DNA of 64,000 bases from Pogonophryne albipinna (taxonomy: Eukaryota > Chordata > Actinopteri > Perciformes > Artedidraconidae), in NCBI GenBank assembly GCA_028583405.1, contig CM053261.1, positions 13,324,459-13,388,458 on the forward strand, given 5' to 3'. The notes beneath the pieces are model-generated. The model searched no databases. It was not told the DNA's origin and was given only the letters and a program-made list of their open reading frames with translations. The translations under genes were made by a program, and so were the position numbers. This document shows positions 1 through 15,970 of this stretch, piece after piece (position 1 is the first letter of the stretch; each line of letters begins with the position of its first letter).

Positions 1-1132
1 TTTGATATGGAATAGAGGTTTTGGCCGGACAATTTAAAAACACATTTTTCATGGATCTTACCAAGGACAATATCAAGAAAACTATTATAAGAAATAATAT
101 GGATACAAAAGTAACCATGCATGAGGCCATGAAACAAGGCAGTGATAATGGACACTAAGTTACAGTAAGAGTAATATTTTATGCGTTATTATAACCTTTT
201 CTTGATTGATTCCAATCTCATTTTGGTATTTGAAAAACAGTAGAAAAAATATCCATTCTCAGTGTCACAACAACCTTGGCTGGTGATCTAACAATAACCG
301 TTGAATAAAGGTTTTATAGTGTTCAAAGCGAAGCTGTGGTTAGCCAACGGCAGCTTTTCAAATGCTATTTATCTCAACTATTAATAAAAGATAATATTAA
401 AAAAAACATCCAACAAGGACTGCCATGATTGAGAAATATTTAAGAGCACATCTTATAAGAACATAAGTAATGAATAACATGATTCATCATAAATGTCCTG
501 ATTTGTGAGGTGAGAAACTCCACTTACATTTAGCCCTGTAAGCAGCGCAGAGACTGGATCAGCAGTTTGCTCCAGCTGAAATGACATTTAGGATGTTCAG
601 ACAGGTAATAACACGATTTTATCCAATCCATCGAATTGTGCTCTGCTTCCCCCGCTTACTTATTAAAAGGCCATTTAAAAAAAAAAAAAGGGGTTTTCTT
701 GAGTCAGGGGCTCTTTAAATCTGATTCACAAGTGTGGGAATGTTAACTCTTAAAATAAGATGACAGCCAAGTATGCATAATTGTGTTTGACACCCTACTC
801 TCTCTTGTTTTGTATTTTCTCTACCACCAAGGCTAATTCATTAACTGATTTCTGCCTCTTTTAATCTCTTTTAAGTTTTTCATTCATATCAGTGAGTGAG
901 TTTTCATGAATCCTCTTTGACTTCCTGCTATAATGAAGTTCCAATTGGTGACTAATGTCAGAATGCTGGCTTCCTTTCCCCTCCTGTTGGCAGCGTGTTT
1001 CCTGCGTTTCCTCCAGCTGTTGGAATCCACTGACACTCAGACCTGGAGTCTCACTCAGTATTCTGCTCAATGCTCGCAGCAATAAGCAGAGTCTGATGCT
1101 TTTCTTTTTTTGTACAGTTCATGTCTTCTAAC
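1..1132. other. 3' flank / 3' UTR side of smad4
   Basis: This sequence lies immediately downstream of the smad4 stop codon on the minus strand. It is AT-rich and presumably contains the 3' UTR. I see no second gene and no convincing repeat in it. Confidence 0.4.
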
Positions 1133-6433
<5,301 letters not shown>

Positions 6434-6711
6434 TTAAAATGTACATTGCATGACATCAAGTGCCACTCAAAGCACAAATGTGTATCACCTAGCCTTCCTT
6501 TCAGGTGTGGGAAAATAACAGATTATCATGTTCAACCCTCAATCTAATGTCCCTTTAAAATGACATAACACTTCAGTCTAATTTAAGCCATTGTTTGTGA
6601 AGAAAGGTATTAATGGCAACTTTCCAAACCTTTAGGGGTCAATACAGAAGGTTGTCTGGATATCTGCCATTTACATTTGTAATTGTGTTAACTCCTGTCA
6701 CTTGGTTTAAC

Positions 6712-6870
6712 CATACATTACAAAGCATTTAGCTTGTGCTTTTATCCAAAGCAACTTACAATAAGTGCAATAAACCATAAAGATTCAAACTAAGGACCAC
6801 AAGAACAGTGCTGACATATGTACTTCCAACAACATCATCAAGTGCTAATTGTGCCATTAAAAATGGACAG
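6712..6870 (-). mobile_element. L2-like LINE/SINE 3' tail remnant
   Basis: Read on the minus strand this matches the 3' tail shared by the two LINEs in this window (GTAAGTTGCTTTGGATAAAAGC and AAATGC). Only the last ~150 bp remain. The same tail is often carried by fish SINEs, so the source could be either. Confidence 0.55.
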
Positions 6871-7572
6871 CTCACAGAAACTGCACATGGTCGCCCTCTG
6901 CAAATATGGCCATTACATTTAGGCTAACATTCACCACATATATTCTTTTGGCACCAGAAACTGCGCGTTTTTCTGCACGTAGAAAACCTCGTCGGTTTAT
7001 CAAATTTAGATTAAAAGGTTATTTCAAAGCAACATAGCTAACATTAGCCCAGATGGTTATCAGCTAATAAACAGGGGAGTTTAACATTTCTTAAATAAGC
7101 CTCAGTAGTAGTGCAACGCAACCTCGCTTAAATTATAATGCTCAGTTATAATCTCGTCTATTTAAATAGATACACATATGTCTTGAATATACAAGTGTTA
7201 GGGAGCATTAGTATAACTAACATTGCCTAGCTTCTGTTGGGTGTCTCTGCTAGCAATTACTGTGATTGCAGTAGTATACCATTAGCTACAGCAAGCTAAC
7301 GCTGATTCAGAAAGCTTTCGTATCATTAACTTTATCAAAACGAACATATTCCTGGACTTACAGTCATAAACCCGCGATGCAGCGTTCGTCCCAGTGGTAC
7401 AAGATGATAATAAGTGAGTGGTTTAAGCCTCCTAAATACCGATATGCTAACGATAACTAGCCTGCAATAATGATGTTTTGGCAAGCCTGCTGTTAGCTAC
7501 CCTTCTCCTCTGACGGACGAACTCCACTACCTCATAGCATCTTTTACAACGGCATAAAATAAAAACACTTAC

Positions 7573-7705
7573 CCGTTGATCTGTTGTTCTAAATACACTA
7601 AAAAGTGAACCTATAATATAATTACTAGTACTACACGTTTAACTGGCCACGAAAATAAACAGAAAAATCCTCTCCACCCATCACGCTCAGACTGCGCATG
7701 CACGT
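7573..7705 (-). promoter_or_regulatory. probable smad4 first non-coding exon and promoter
   Basis: On the minus strand a consensus splice donor (GTAAGTG, starting at 7572) follows a stretch upstream of the smad4 coding exons. Just upstream of it, at 7692-7703, is CTGCGCATGCAC, which resembles the NRF1 motif typical of TATA-less housekeeping promoters. A second donor-like GTAAGTCC lies near 7363 and could mark an alternative first exon. The link to smad4 rests on position and strand only. Confidence 0.4.
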
Positions 7706-8234
7706 ATGGACAGTGATAGGCGTGGCGCTGCTGTTTGTTTTTCTCTCGTATTTTTCATAAGAAAACCTCATTTAATAAATAACCAAGAAAGAGGCCCATT
7801 GTCAGAAATAATCCCAGTTGGAATTTAACTCCAATTTGTAAGATTTATGAATCATCCATATATGGGGCATTCTACCGAATTAGTACAAAGTGCGATCCCA
7901 CAACAAGAAAAACTATTTAACAAAACAATTAAGTATTCAGTATATTTACTAAGAATATGTTATGGTCTATTTAAACATAAGGCATTAAATGATATAGTGA
8001 TAAGCTTAATATATACAAAAACATAATTTATAGGGTACTTTCTATTGGGAAGTAGCTGTCCCCAACCCTGACATCTACATTTCTATAAATAACACTTAAA
8101 ACATTTTTTTAAATGTAGTTCAATGGTGTATTTAGAAGATCTTTATGATTAAATTCAAACAGAAGTTGGAATATTTAGATTTATTGTGGGTATCATTTTT
8201 TACTAAAAAAAACTATATTCAAAAAATCATGTCA
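7706..8234. other. AT-rich intergenic sequence, nothing recognised
   Basis: Between the smad4 promoter side and the inverted-repeat complex at 8.27 kb. AT-rich, with only short spurious open frames. It ends with the GTCACTACCGAAACAC motif (8235) that recurs at 13.4-14.0 kb. Confidence 0.4.
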
Positions 8235-8267
8235 TGTCACTACCGAAACACAAGGGGTTTTAGTCGA

Positions 8268-8664
8268 ATGGCTGAGGCCCTTTCTCACTTCTCTTATTTT
8301 TCATTTCCTCGCTCATCGGTCTCGGTCTCACCGGAAGTTGATTTGTCTGCGCCATCTTGGCCCTTTCTCATTTCTCTAACTCCCCTCCTCGACTCCCCTC
8401 CTCGACTCCTATCCTCGATACTTAGTCCCGCCCACAGGAGATGTGAGCCGAGGAGCCGAGGAGGGGAACCGAGGAGAGAGGAGGGGAAGCAGCAGGCGGT
8501 TAGAGAAATGAGAACTCCTCTCCTCTGAGCGGTCATTTTAAAGAGACGTCCATTAATGATGACAGGAGGCACAGCAGCCCTCTGTCTGATGGACAGATGT
8601 GTTCATGACCACTTTGATTCATTCACAGTGCGGAATAATGAGACAATAACAGGCTACAAATGCG

Positions 8665-8701
<37 letters not shown>

Positions 8702-9494
8702 GTATATATTTATATACATATATATACAATTTCAGAATCAAACAGAGCACTCTCATATTAACGTAACACTATCAGAGACTGGATATACCCCCCCCCCCCC
8801 TCTCTGGTCGCTACAATGAGGAAAATAAATGACGGACCAAAAGTTTTATTTACAAGTATTAAAAGTAAGCAGAGGACACCAAACCAACTGAGACCTGTCT
8901 GTCCGCTGCATCTACACACACACTGTACCAAACACACACACGCACCTACAGCTAACAGCCTAATAGCCGTTGTGTATTTTATTATGTGAAGCACTAAATG
9001 GTTTTAGAAAAATATGGACTCTTTGTTTGTAGATATCTACTAAACTACAGCAAATAAAGAGAGTAGGCCTGTTATACTGAGTGATATATATTATACACAC
9101 TGCTCTGCTTTCTGCACGGACCTCACAGCTGTTCTCTCAAGAAACATCGCGTCGCGATGAGAGCAGTTAATAAAATAATATCCAGGGGATGCATGCAGAG
9201 CTGTCATTGGCTGAGATCAGTCCGGCCGTGCGTCACGACTCTTTGAAACATCTCTGTTGCCGGAAATGCATCCACGAAGGAGCCGTGGAGGACCGTGGAG
9301 GACCCATCAGTGTATCCTCGGTTAGAGCTCCTCCAGAGAGCCTCCTCGATGCTCGATGCTCGGTCCTCGAAGTGCATTTAGAGAAATGAGATGTCCTTCA
9401 ACATGGCGCGCTGAAATTCATTTCCGGGTCACGACCGGAGGACCGAGGAGTCGAGGAGTCGAGGAGGGGGATTTGATGAAATGAGAAAGGGCCC
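8268..9494. mobile_element. composite inverted-repeat element(s) with GGCCCTTTCTCA ends
   Basis: The left end (GGCCCTTTCTCACTTCTC) is the complement of the right end (GAAATGAGAAAGGGCCC). Inside, a second GGCCCTTTCTCATTTCTC copy begins near 8360, and the sequence is full of CTCCTCGA / TCGAGGAG words in both orientations. I read it as one MITE nested in or beside a relative; exact boundaries and target duplication are not clear. No coding potential recognised. Confidence 0.5.
8669..8698. repeat. (CA)n microsatellite
   Basis: About 15 CA units followed by TATGTATATATTTATATA. Confidence 0.95.
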
Positions 9495-9529
9495 TTGAGT
9501 AGCGTCCCAATGGCCTTATTTTTGCCGGA

Positions 9530-9612
9530 GGACCGAGGAGCGAGGAGCGAGGAGCGACAATAGAGGAGCTATAATCGACAATAGAGGAGCTATAATCGAG
9601 GGACCACCAGAC
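9530..9612. repeat. short tandem repeats GAGCGAG and GACAATAGAGGAGCTATAATC
   Basis: GACCGAGGAGCGAGGAGCGAGGAGC is followed by two copies of a ~21-bp unit containing AATAGAGGAGCTATAATCG. They adjoin the inverted-repeat complex to the left and use the same CGAGGAG words. Confidence 0.6.
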
Positions 9613-9881
9613 CATCCTTCGATGACATCCTCAGACACTCGCCCCGCCCCCTTACTGTGTATCGCTCACTGATTGGACGATGCAGTGCATGCACTTGATG
9701 CTTCTTGACATGAGAGCAGTTTCCCAGCGGAGTTAAGAAAATACATGAACCTCACGGGAGTCACTCCTCAGTTTATACCCTCTTTTGTTTCAATTAATGT
9801 ATCATTTAGTTACAAATATGTGATATATCTGAACAACAAAGTGGTCAAAAATCATTTTATTCATTTTTTGGAAACATTTTC

Positions 9882-11342
9882 ATTACATTACATTGCATTT
9901 AGCTGACGCTTTTATCCAAAGCGACTTACAATAAGTGCATTCGACCAGGAAGACACAACCTTGAAGAAAACAGAATCATATAAGTACATCAGGTTTCATC
10001 GAGCCAAACATTTCAAGTGCTACTCAACTGGCTATAGATAAGCCAGTCCTTTATTAGTATATAAGTGCTCTGTTAGTAATTCTATCGCTCGAGGTGGAGT
10101 CGAAAGAGATGAGTTTTCAGTCTGCGCCGGAAGATGTGCAGGCTTTCTGCTGTCCTGATGTCAATGGGGAGCTCATTCCACCATTTTGGAGCCAGGATAG
10201 CAAACCCACGTGTTTTTGCTGATGGGAACTTGGTTCCCCCTCGCAGCGAGGGTGCAGCGAGTCGTTTGGCTGATGCAGAGCGTAGTGCACGCGCTGGGGT
10301 GTACAGTTTAACCATGTCCTGGATGTAGGAAGGGCCAGATCCATTCGCAGCATGGTACGCAAGTACCATTGTCTTGAAGTGGATTCTAGCAGTTACCGGA
10401 AGCCAGTGAAGGGAGCAGAGGAGCGGAGTGGTGTGGGAACATTTTGGAAGGTTGAAGACAAGACGAGCAGCTGCATTCTGGATGAGCTGCAGAGGTCGGA
10501 TGGCACATGCAGGTAGACCAGCCAGGAGGGAGTTGCAGTAGTCTAGGCGTGAGGTGACGAGAGCCTGGACCAGAACCTGCGTGGCTTTCTGGGTCAGCTG
10601 GGGACGAATCTTCCTGATGTTGTAAAGCGTGTATCTGCAGCAACGGGTTGTAGCAGCGATGTTTGCAGCGAAGGACAGGTTGTTATCTAGGATCACACCC
10701 AGATTTCTTGCAGTCTGAGTCGGGGAAACAACAGAGGTGCCGATGTTGATTGTCAGGTCAAGAGTGGGACAATCTTTTCCCGGAAGGAAAAGCAGTTCAG
10801 TCTTGTCAAGGTTGAGCTTGAGGTGATGAGCAGACATCCACTGAGAGATGTCAGCTAGACAAGCAGAGATGCGTGCGACGACCTGGGTCTCTGAGCGGGG
10901 AAAGGACAGAATTAATTGGGTGTCGTCAGCGTAGCAGTGGTATGAAAAACCATGCGGGCTAATGACTGATCCGAGCGAGTTTGTGTACAGGGAGAAGAGG
11001 AGGGGACCAAGAACAGAGCCCTGAGGGACCCCTGTAGTTAATTGACAAGGGTCGGACTCGGACCCTCTCCAAGTTACCCTGTAGGTACGGTCTTTGAGGT
11101 ATGAGGTGAGGAGGGAAAGTGCAGAGCCTGAAACTCCAAGTTCTTGGAGAGTGCGAAGGAGGATCTGATGGTTCACCGTGTCGAATGCAGCTGACAGGTC
11201 CAACAGGATGATGACAGAGGAGAGGGATGCTGCTTTGGCAGTGTGCAGTTCCTCAGTGACAGCAATAAGAGCAGTTTCTGTGGAGTGACCTGCCTTGAAA
11301 CCAGACTGGTGCGGATCCAGAAGGTTGTTCTGATGGAGATGA
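9882..11342 (-). mobile_element. 5'-truncated L2-like LINE, reverse-transcriptase half
   Basis: Minus-strand copy of the same LINE family as 51730-54907. An open frame, 11203-10082 and extending upstream without a stop towards 11340, encodes reverse transcriptase: LLDLSAAFDTVNHQILL, the PQGSVLGPLLFSLYTN block, catalytic YADDTQL and the C-terminal WNELP...LKTHLFRL region ending at an intact stop. Homology stops at about 11342 inside the ORF, so endonuclease and 5' parts are missing, the usual result of incomplete reverse transcription. The 3' end carries the GTAAGTCGCTTTGGATAAAAGC tail and a short CATTA repeat. Confidence 0.9.
10082..11203 (-). pseudogene. LINE reverse transcriptase fragment
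   Basis: 373-residue open stretch of LINE ORF2 lacking the endonuclease domain. The first ATG is internal to the RT domain and is not a real start. The RT catalytic motif YADD is intact. Compared with the 51.7-kb copy, this one keeps the original C-terminal frame (…TPARALRSASAKRLAAPS…), showing that the other copy suffered a 13-nt deletion there. Confidence 0.85.
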
Positions 11343-11775
11343 TCGCTTTTTTCGTTTTACATTCTCATGTATTGTCATTTCCATTCAGTCAGTCATTAAG
11401 TGCTATTTAAAATGTTAATTTGTTACATAACCAATTAAAAACAAACAAAGTGTGCAATCCAATGAATGTTAATCTAACTGGGTTTTGATAGATAATATAT
11501 CTCTTTTTCTTCTCTCAATTATTTTATTTCTATTGTGCACTCTAATCAATATTAATCCAACGAATGTTTGTTTATACATTTTAAGAATGGCGTTTATCTT
11601 TTTTGAGAATGAGTTCTTATTTGATTTTATTTATTTGGGTCTACAACAGATGAGACAAATGTTTGTGTGTAGGCGGGGGTGTTTGTGAAAATAACGGGGA
11701 CAGAGCTGCTGTCAGACGATCAGCTGTGCGGCGTCATCACAAACGGACGTCGCTTCACGTAACGCTCCGGAGGAA

Positions 11776-12190
11776 AGGACGTCCCATTGCTCTTAAAACT
11801 CATTTCCCTGCTTCTCGTGGTTTCCTTGGCCCCGTCTCAGGTCGGTTAAATTAAATCCTTGCTTCCCTCACTTGCGTCGTTTCCCTGTGTCTAGTCCCTC
11901 CCACCAGGGAAGCATGGAGGGACGCAAGGAAACCACGAGAAGCAGGGAAATTAGTGATTATCGCTCCTCGGTCCTCCGGCAGAAATAAGAGCCATGGGCC
12001 TATTCAAGATGGCGCAGACAAATCAACTTCCGGTGAGACCGAGGACCGAGGAGCGAGGAAATGAAAATAGTCGACCTGAGACGGGGCCCTTGCGTCTCTC
12101 CATGCTTCCCTGGTGGGAGGGACTAGTCGCAGGGAAACGACGCAAGTGAGGGACGTAAGGAATCCATTTAACCGAAGTGAGAAGGACCCT
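11776..12190. mobile_element. palindromic MITE-like complex (GGCCCCGTCTCAG ends)
   Basis: Two interleaved inverted repeats: GGCCCCGTCTCAGGTCG (about 11828) with CGACCTGAGACGGGGCCC (about 12091-12108), and CTTCTCGTGGTTTCCTTG (about 11810) with CAAGGAAACCACGAGAAG (about 11925). A central stretch (CCTCGGTCCTCCGGCAGAAATAA) resembles the 8.3-9.6 kb complex. No coding content recognised. Confidence 0.5.
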
Positions 12191-12258
12191 GAGCCTGGTT
12201 TTTAGCAAGACCCCTGCATTTTTGACAAGGCAGTGACACTGCATCCCTGTCCCTCATG

Positions 12259-12393
12259 CAGGCCCGGTTCGACGGGGGTGCATAAGGGTGAGTCACCCTC
12301 AGTTGAGTCGTTATGCACCCTCATTTGAAAAATGAAAAGTAAAAAAAAAAAAATGGAAAGTGAAAAATATTACATATATAATAATAATAATAA

Positions 12394-12424
<31 letters not shown>

Positions 12425-13350
12425 AAGAAGAAGAAGAAGAAGAAGAAGAAGAAGAAGAAGAAGAAGAAGAATTTAGTTGAGATAAAATAAATTGTAATTG
12501 TGGTTAAATAACATTGTCTGCTGCATTTATTTGGTCAATTTAAACGGTAAGTAACGTTATTATGTCAGGTGTGCATGATCTGTGCCTCTGCACGTTCGTC
12601 ATCTGCAAGGTGCTTACACAGCAAACAGTGATGGACATCAGAAAATTGTTAAAACTACCAGCCCTAATCGCCAGCAGTAACACTGCATCTACTGCAGGTA
12701 ATAACAGTTCAGATCATGGGGATATTACGTTACCCGCGGCCACTGTCGTGGACACTAACGCCCGACTCGCCGGCTTTGCCTGCCTCGCCCACGGAGGGCG
12801 GAGCTGCCGCAGCCGTCTTCGTTGCCCCAAACACCGCCACCCCTCAGCGGCCCGCAAGTGCCAGAGGACCTCGGGAAAACACAGCCTGCCCAGGTATATT
12901 TAAAAAAGTACCAACTCGCCTGTACAGTGGGGTAAGGCGCTCATTTTGCAGCTCATGGTTTCAAAACAGAGATTGGCTGGAATATTCATGTAAAAAATAT
13001 GCCATCTTCCTGCTATGCATGTAGACATTTCGGTTCAAGTAAGTCAGATGCCTTCACCACAACTGGTGAATGAATGAATCAAGCAAAGAGCACATAGATC
13101 CATAGATCTCTTCATTTTGCCCTCAAAGTGCACCAAATTGATGCTTTTAACTTCAATATTTAAAAAAAAATCTTCTCGGGGGAGCATGCCCCCGGACCCC
13201 CCTACAGGAGGTGCGGACCCTCCTAGAGGAGGTGAAGACCCCCTTAGAGGGTGTTAGGTCCACTCCCCACTTATAAAAATAGCACTTTACCACTGCACCC
13301 TCTCTAATCTCAGATGCACCCTGAGTCATTTTGTTCTGGAACCGGGCCTG
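12259..13350 (+). mobile_element. hAT transposon derivative with exact 8-bp duplication
   Basis: Terminal inverted repeats CAGGCCCGGTTC / GAACCGGGCCTG, 12 bp perfect, flanked on both sides by CCCTCATG (12251-12258 and 13351-13358). Inside, plus-strand sequence around 12840-13030 translates to PRENTACPGIFKKVPTRLYS and WFQNRDWLEYSCKKYAIF, which look like the N-terminal TTF-type zinc-finger region of hAT/ZMYM-like transposases; a frameshift follows and the rest of the transposase is absent. The element is therefore a non-autonomous internal-deletion derivative. An (AAG)n tract lies within it. Confidence 0.88.
12380..12470. repeat. (AAT)n then (AAG)n microsatellite
   Basis: About five ATA units followed by about 25 AAG units, inside the hAT element. 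Confidence 0.95.
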
Positions 13351-13358
13351 CCCTCATG

Positions 13359-14030
13359 GCTGAATGGCAAGTAGCTATATCCCATACTTTTGATATAAGT
13401 CTGTTCCAAAATCTGAAAATCGGCCTGTAACCTTAAGAATTGTCACTACCGAACACATATTATCTTCAATTAAGTAAACTTTTTCAGGGTTTTATGCAAA
13501 GTATTAGGTTTTTATGTGTGTTAACCTCTTCAAAGACGTATGCTAGCCATGTACTTGCTAGCATTCTTTAGTTATGGTCAACTTTAGCTAGAATCGTCAC
13601 TACCGAAACATACGGTTATGTTTCGGTAATTGACATGATCGTTTCGGGTAGTGACAAAATGGAATGGTAAGCAGGTAAATCCCACCATTTTGAAATAAAT
13701 GTGTTTTAAAGTCTGAAAATCTAAGGTCTCTTATTATACTATTGTTCGGCCTATATTATAGGTCTCATATATATAAAAAAAACATGTCTATGAAGTGTTT
13801 TTCTCAAAATACCAAACAGATCACCCATTCTAGCCTCATTCCCCTCTATTTCAGCCTGTTACTAAAGTGCTGATTCTGGGTCATAGCTTCAAACATTCAC
13901 ACTTCAACATAAGGCATGTTATGAGTTAAGATTAAGCAATAAGGTTGAGGGAATATGATACAACCTTGAGAACAAAATACTGTGGTCACTACCGAAACAC
14001 TGGATGTTTTGTAAAAAACGTAGTATATTG
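13359..14030. repeat. old repeat with recurring GTCACTACCGAAAC motif
   Basis: Contains two diverged copies of a ~60-bp word (GGCAAGTAGCTATATCCCA… near 13368 and GGTAAGCAGGTAAATCCCAC near 13660) and five copies, on both strands, of GTCACTACCGAAAC or a close variant. Part of it (13722-13895) matches 27568-27745 in the arvcf-like gene. The hAT at 12259-13350 is inserted in its left part. Class unknown. Confidence 0.5.
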
Positions 14031-14338
14031 AGTTATCAACTAAAATGATATGATACTGATTGGTTTAATGTATGTTCAATGTCAACAATCATCAACTCTG
14101 GAATCAATATGATCAGTATTATGCATTTTACAAAGAAAGTTTGCATTATGATTTTTATGAATTGTATAAATTGAACTTTGATATTTGATTAAAAATTCAC
14201 TTTTATTAATTTAATTGTGAAAACCCTCAAGAAATATTTGTTAAAATACTATTTAGAGAAGGGAAGGTAAAACACACATGTCATTCTTCATCAGAGGTGG
14301 GATGTAACTAAGTACTTTTACTCAAGTACTGTACTTAA

Positions 14339-15459
14339 AGGGGGGGTAGGTAAGTTTGAGAAACCGGCTCGAGATACACTTTTTGTTATATTCCATGGAA
14401 TGCTCTTAACATCCCGATAGCAATGCATATCTTAAGTGCTTTGACAAAAAATCCATAAAAAAATTTCATCTGTGGAAGCCGTAATACTGTAAAAAGTACG
14501 ACCAATCCATTTAGCCGGCCCGGCTAAACGGATTGGATTGCCGTCCTGTCTGTCAGCCTTCCATCTCGTGCACGCACAAATGTATCTCGTGCCCTCATTG
14601 GGCGTGCATTGCAGCAGTACTTCAATGACTCGCCAGCAACAGGCGGCCACTTTCACCATGGCAGTTAGGTTCAACATCGTCTACTGGTGGCAAAAGAAAT
14701 AATGTAACGGAGCAAATTAGGAACAAAAACAAAGTGGAAACTAGGAGAATTCAAACCAGAGTCAATATCGGAGTTGCTTTTCAACGATGGCGACAACTGA
14801 TGGAACACACCTATGGGGGTTATTCCCTATCTTTATTCAAGAGCGTGGTATTTAAATTTGAGAGCATACTTTATGTATTTATTTCCCTCAAACCCTGCCC
14901 TCACACTCAAACAGTGCCTGCTTGCACTTTGCTCTGCTTCTGCTCAAACTGTACGCTTGCACTCAGATATATTGCTGCTTACGGATTTTTTCTGCTCTCA
15001 GATTTATTCTCTGCGCGCTCGAAACTTTTGTGCAACAATCCTGTCAAAATCCCTCAACCAATAGGAGGCCAGGTGTCCTTGCGGGTGCGTTCGTTTTACT
15101 TATTACAGCGTCCCGTAAGGGCGGTTACTCTTTGGTGCGATGACAGGGTTTGAGTGAAGGAAATCAATAAAGTATGCTCTCAAATGTAAATACCACGCTC
15201 TTGAATAAAGATAAGGAATAACCCCCATACACACCGATTTGAAATCTGACGCCGTGGTCGCTCTTTTTCTCTTGGACAGGTTTTGTATGGTTTACAATTC
15301 CCCTGAACTATATAGCCAACCTAAGTCATGTGCGCGTTCATGTGTGTTGGAGGAGGTGCTCTGTAAGGAAGTCTGAAGGAAGGGGCGGATTCTTTTCGGC
15401 TGTGTACTTTCAAATTTTAGTGCACTCGAGCCGGTTTCTGAAACTTACCTACCCCCCCT
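14339..15459. mobile_element. TTAA-duplicating DNA element (piggyBac- or Kolobok-like)
   Basis: Perfect terminal inverted repeats AGGGGGGGTAGGTAAGTTT… / …AAACTTACCTACCCCCCCT (about 35 bp with few mismatches, extending through CCGGCTCGAG), flanked by TTAA at 14335-14338 and 15460-15463. It sits inside the hAT-like element and is itself interrupted at 14814. No transposase recognised. Confidence 0.82.
14814..15227. mobile_element. MITE with ~80-bp inverted repeats and TA duplication
   Basis: Begins TGGGGGTTATTCC, ends GGAATAACCCCCA, with inverted homology running about 80 bp inward (TTTATTCAAGAGCGTGGTAT…). TA on each side (14812-14813 and 15228-15229) fits a Tc1/mariner-type target. Third level of nesting. 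Confidence 0.75.
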
Positions 15460-15970
15460 TTAAGTACAACTTTTAAGGTACTTGTACTTTACTTGAGTAT
15501 TTCCATGTTGTGCTACTGTGTATTCCTACTCCACTACAATTCAGAGGTGAATAGTGTACTTTTACTCCACTACATTAATTGAATACCTTTAGTTACTTTA
15601 CAGATATGGATTATTGATGTGAAAAATAATCAACACTTAAATCAGACTTTCGTTACACCTGGAGTAAATTCACAAGCTAACCTGCAGTATACAAAGTCAT
15701 TAAAACTGCACCTATGCCAGCTTTGATAACACTTTAATGCGTCAATAATTATAATCATAACATATAATATATGTTATTCTGAAATGGACCAACTTGCATA
15801 ATGAGTGCTATTACTTTTGGTACTTTAAGTACATTTTTATGCTATACTTTTGTACTTTTACATGAGCAACATTTTGAATGTAGCAACTTTTACTTGTAAG
15901 AGTGTATTCCTAAACTGTGATACTTCTACTTTTAATCAAGTACAAGATCTGAGTAATTCTCCCACCTCTG

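Larger units (their letters stand above)
14292..15970. mobile_element. hAT-like element (CAGAGGTGGG ends), split by insertions
   Basis: Starts CAGAGGTGGG and ends CCCACCTCTG. Flanks ttcttcat and tttttcat match 7 of 8, an old 8-bp duplication. Same family as 1967-2538 and 30637-31217, with ACTCAAGTA-rich interior. It is interrupted by the TTAA element at 14339-15459. Confidence 0.75.

Noticed and set aside
14734..15153. 139-codon ORF
   Set aside because: It spans the boundary of a TA-flanked MITE nested in a DNA element and has no recognisable protein.
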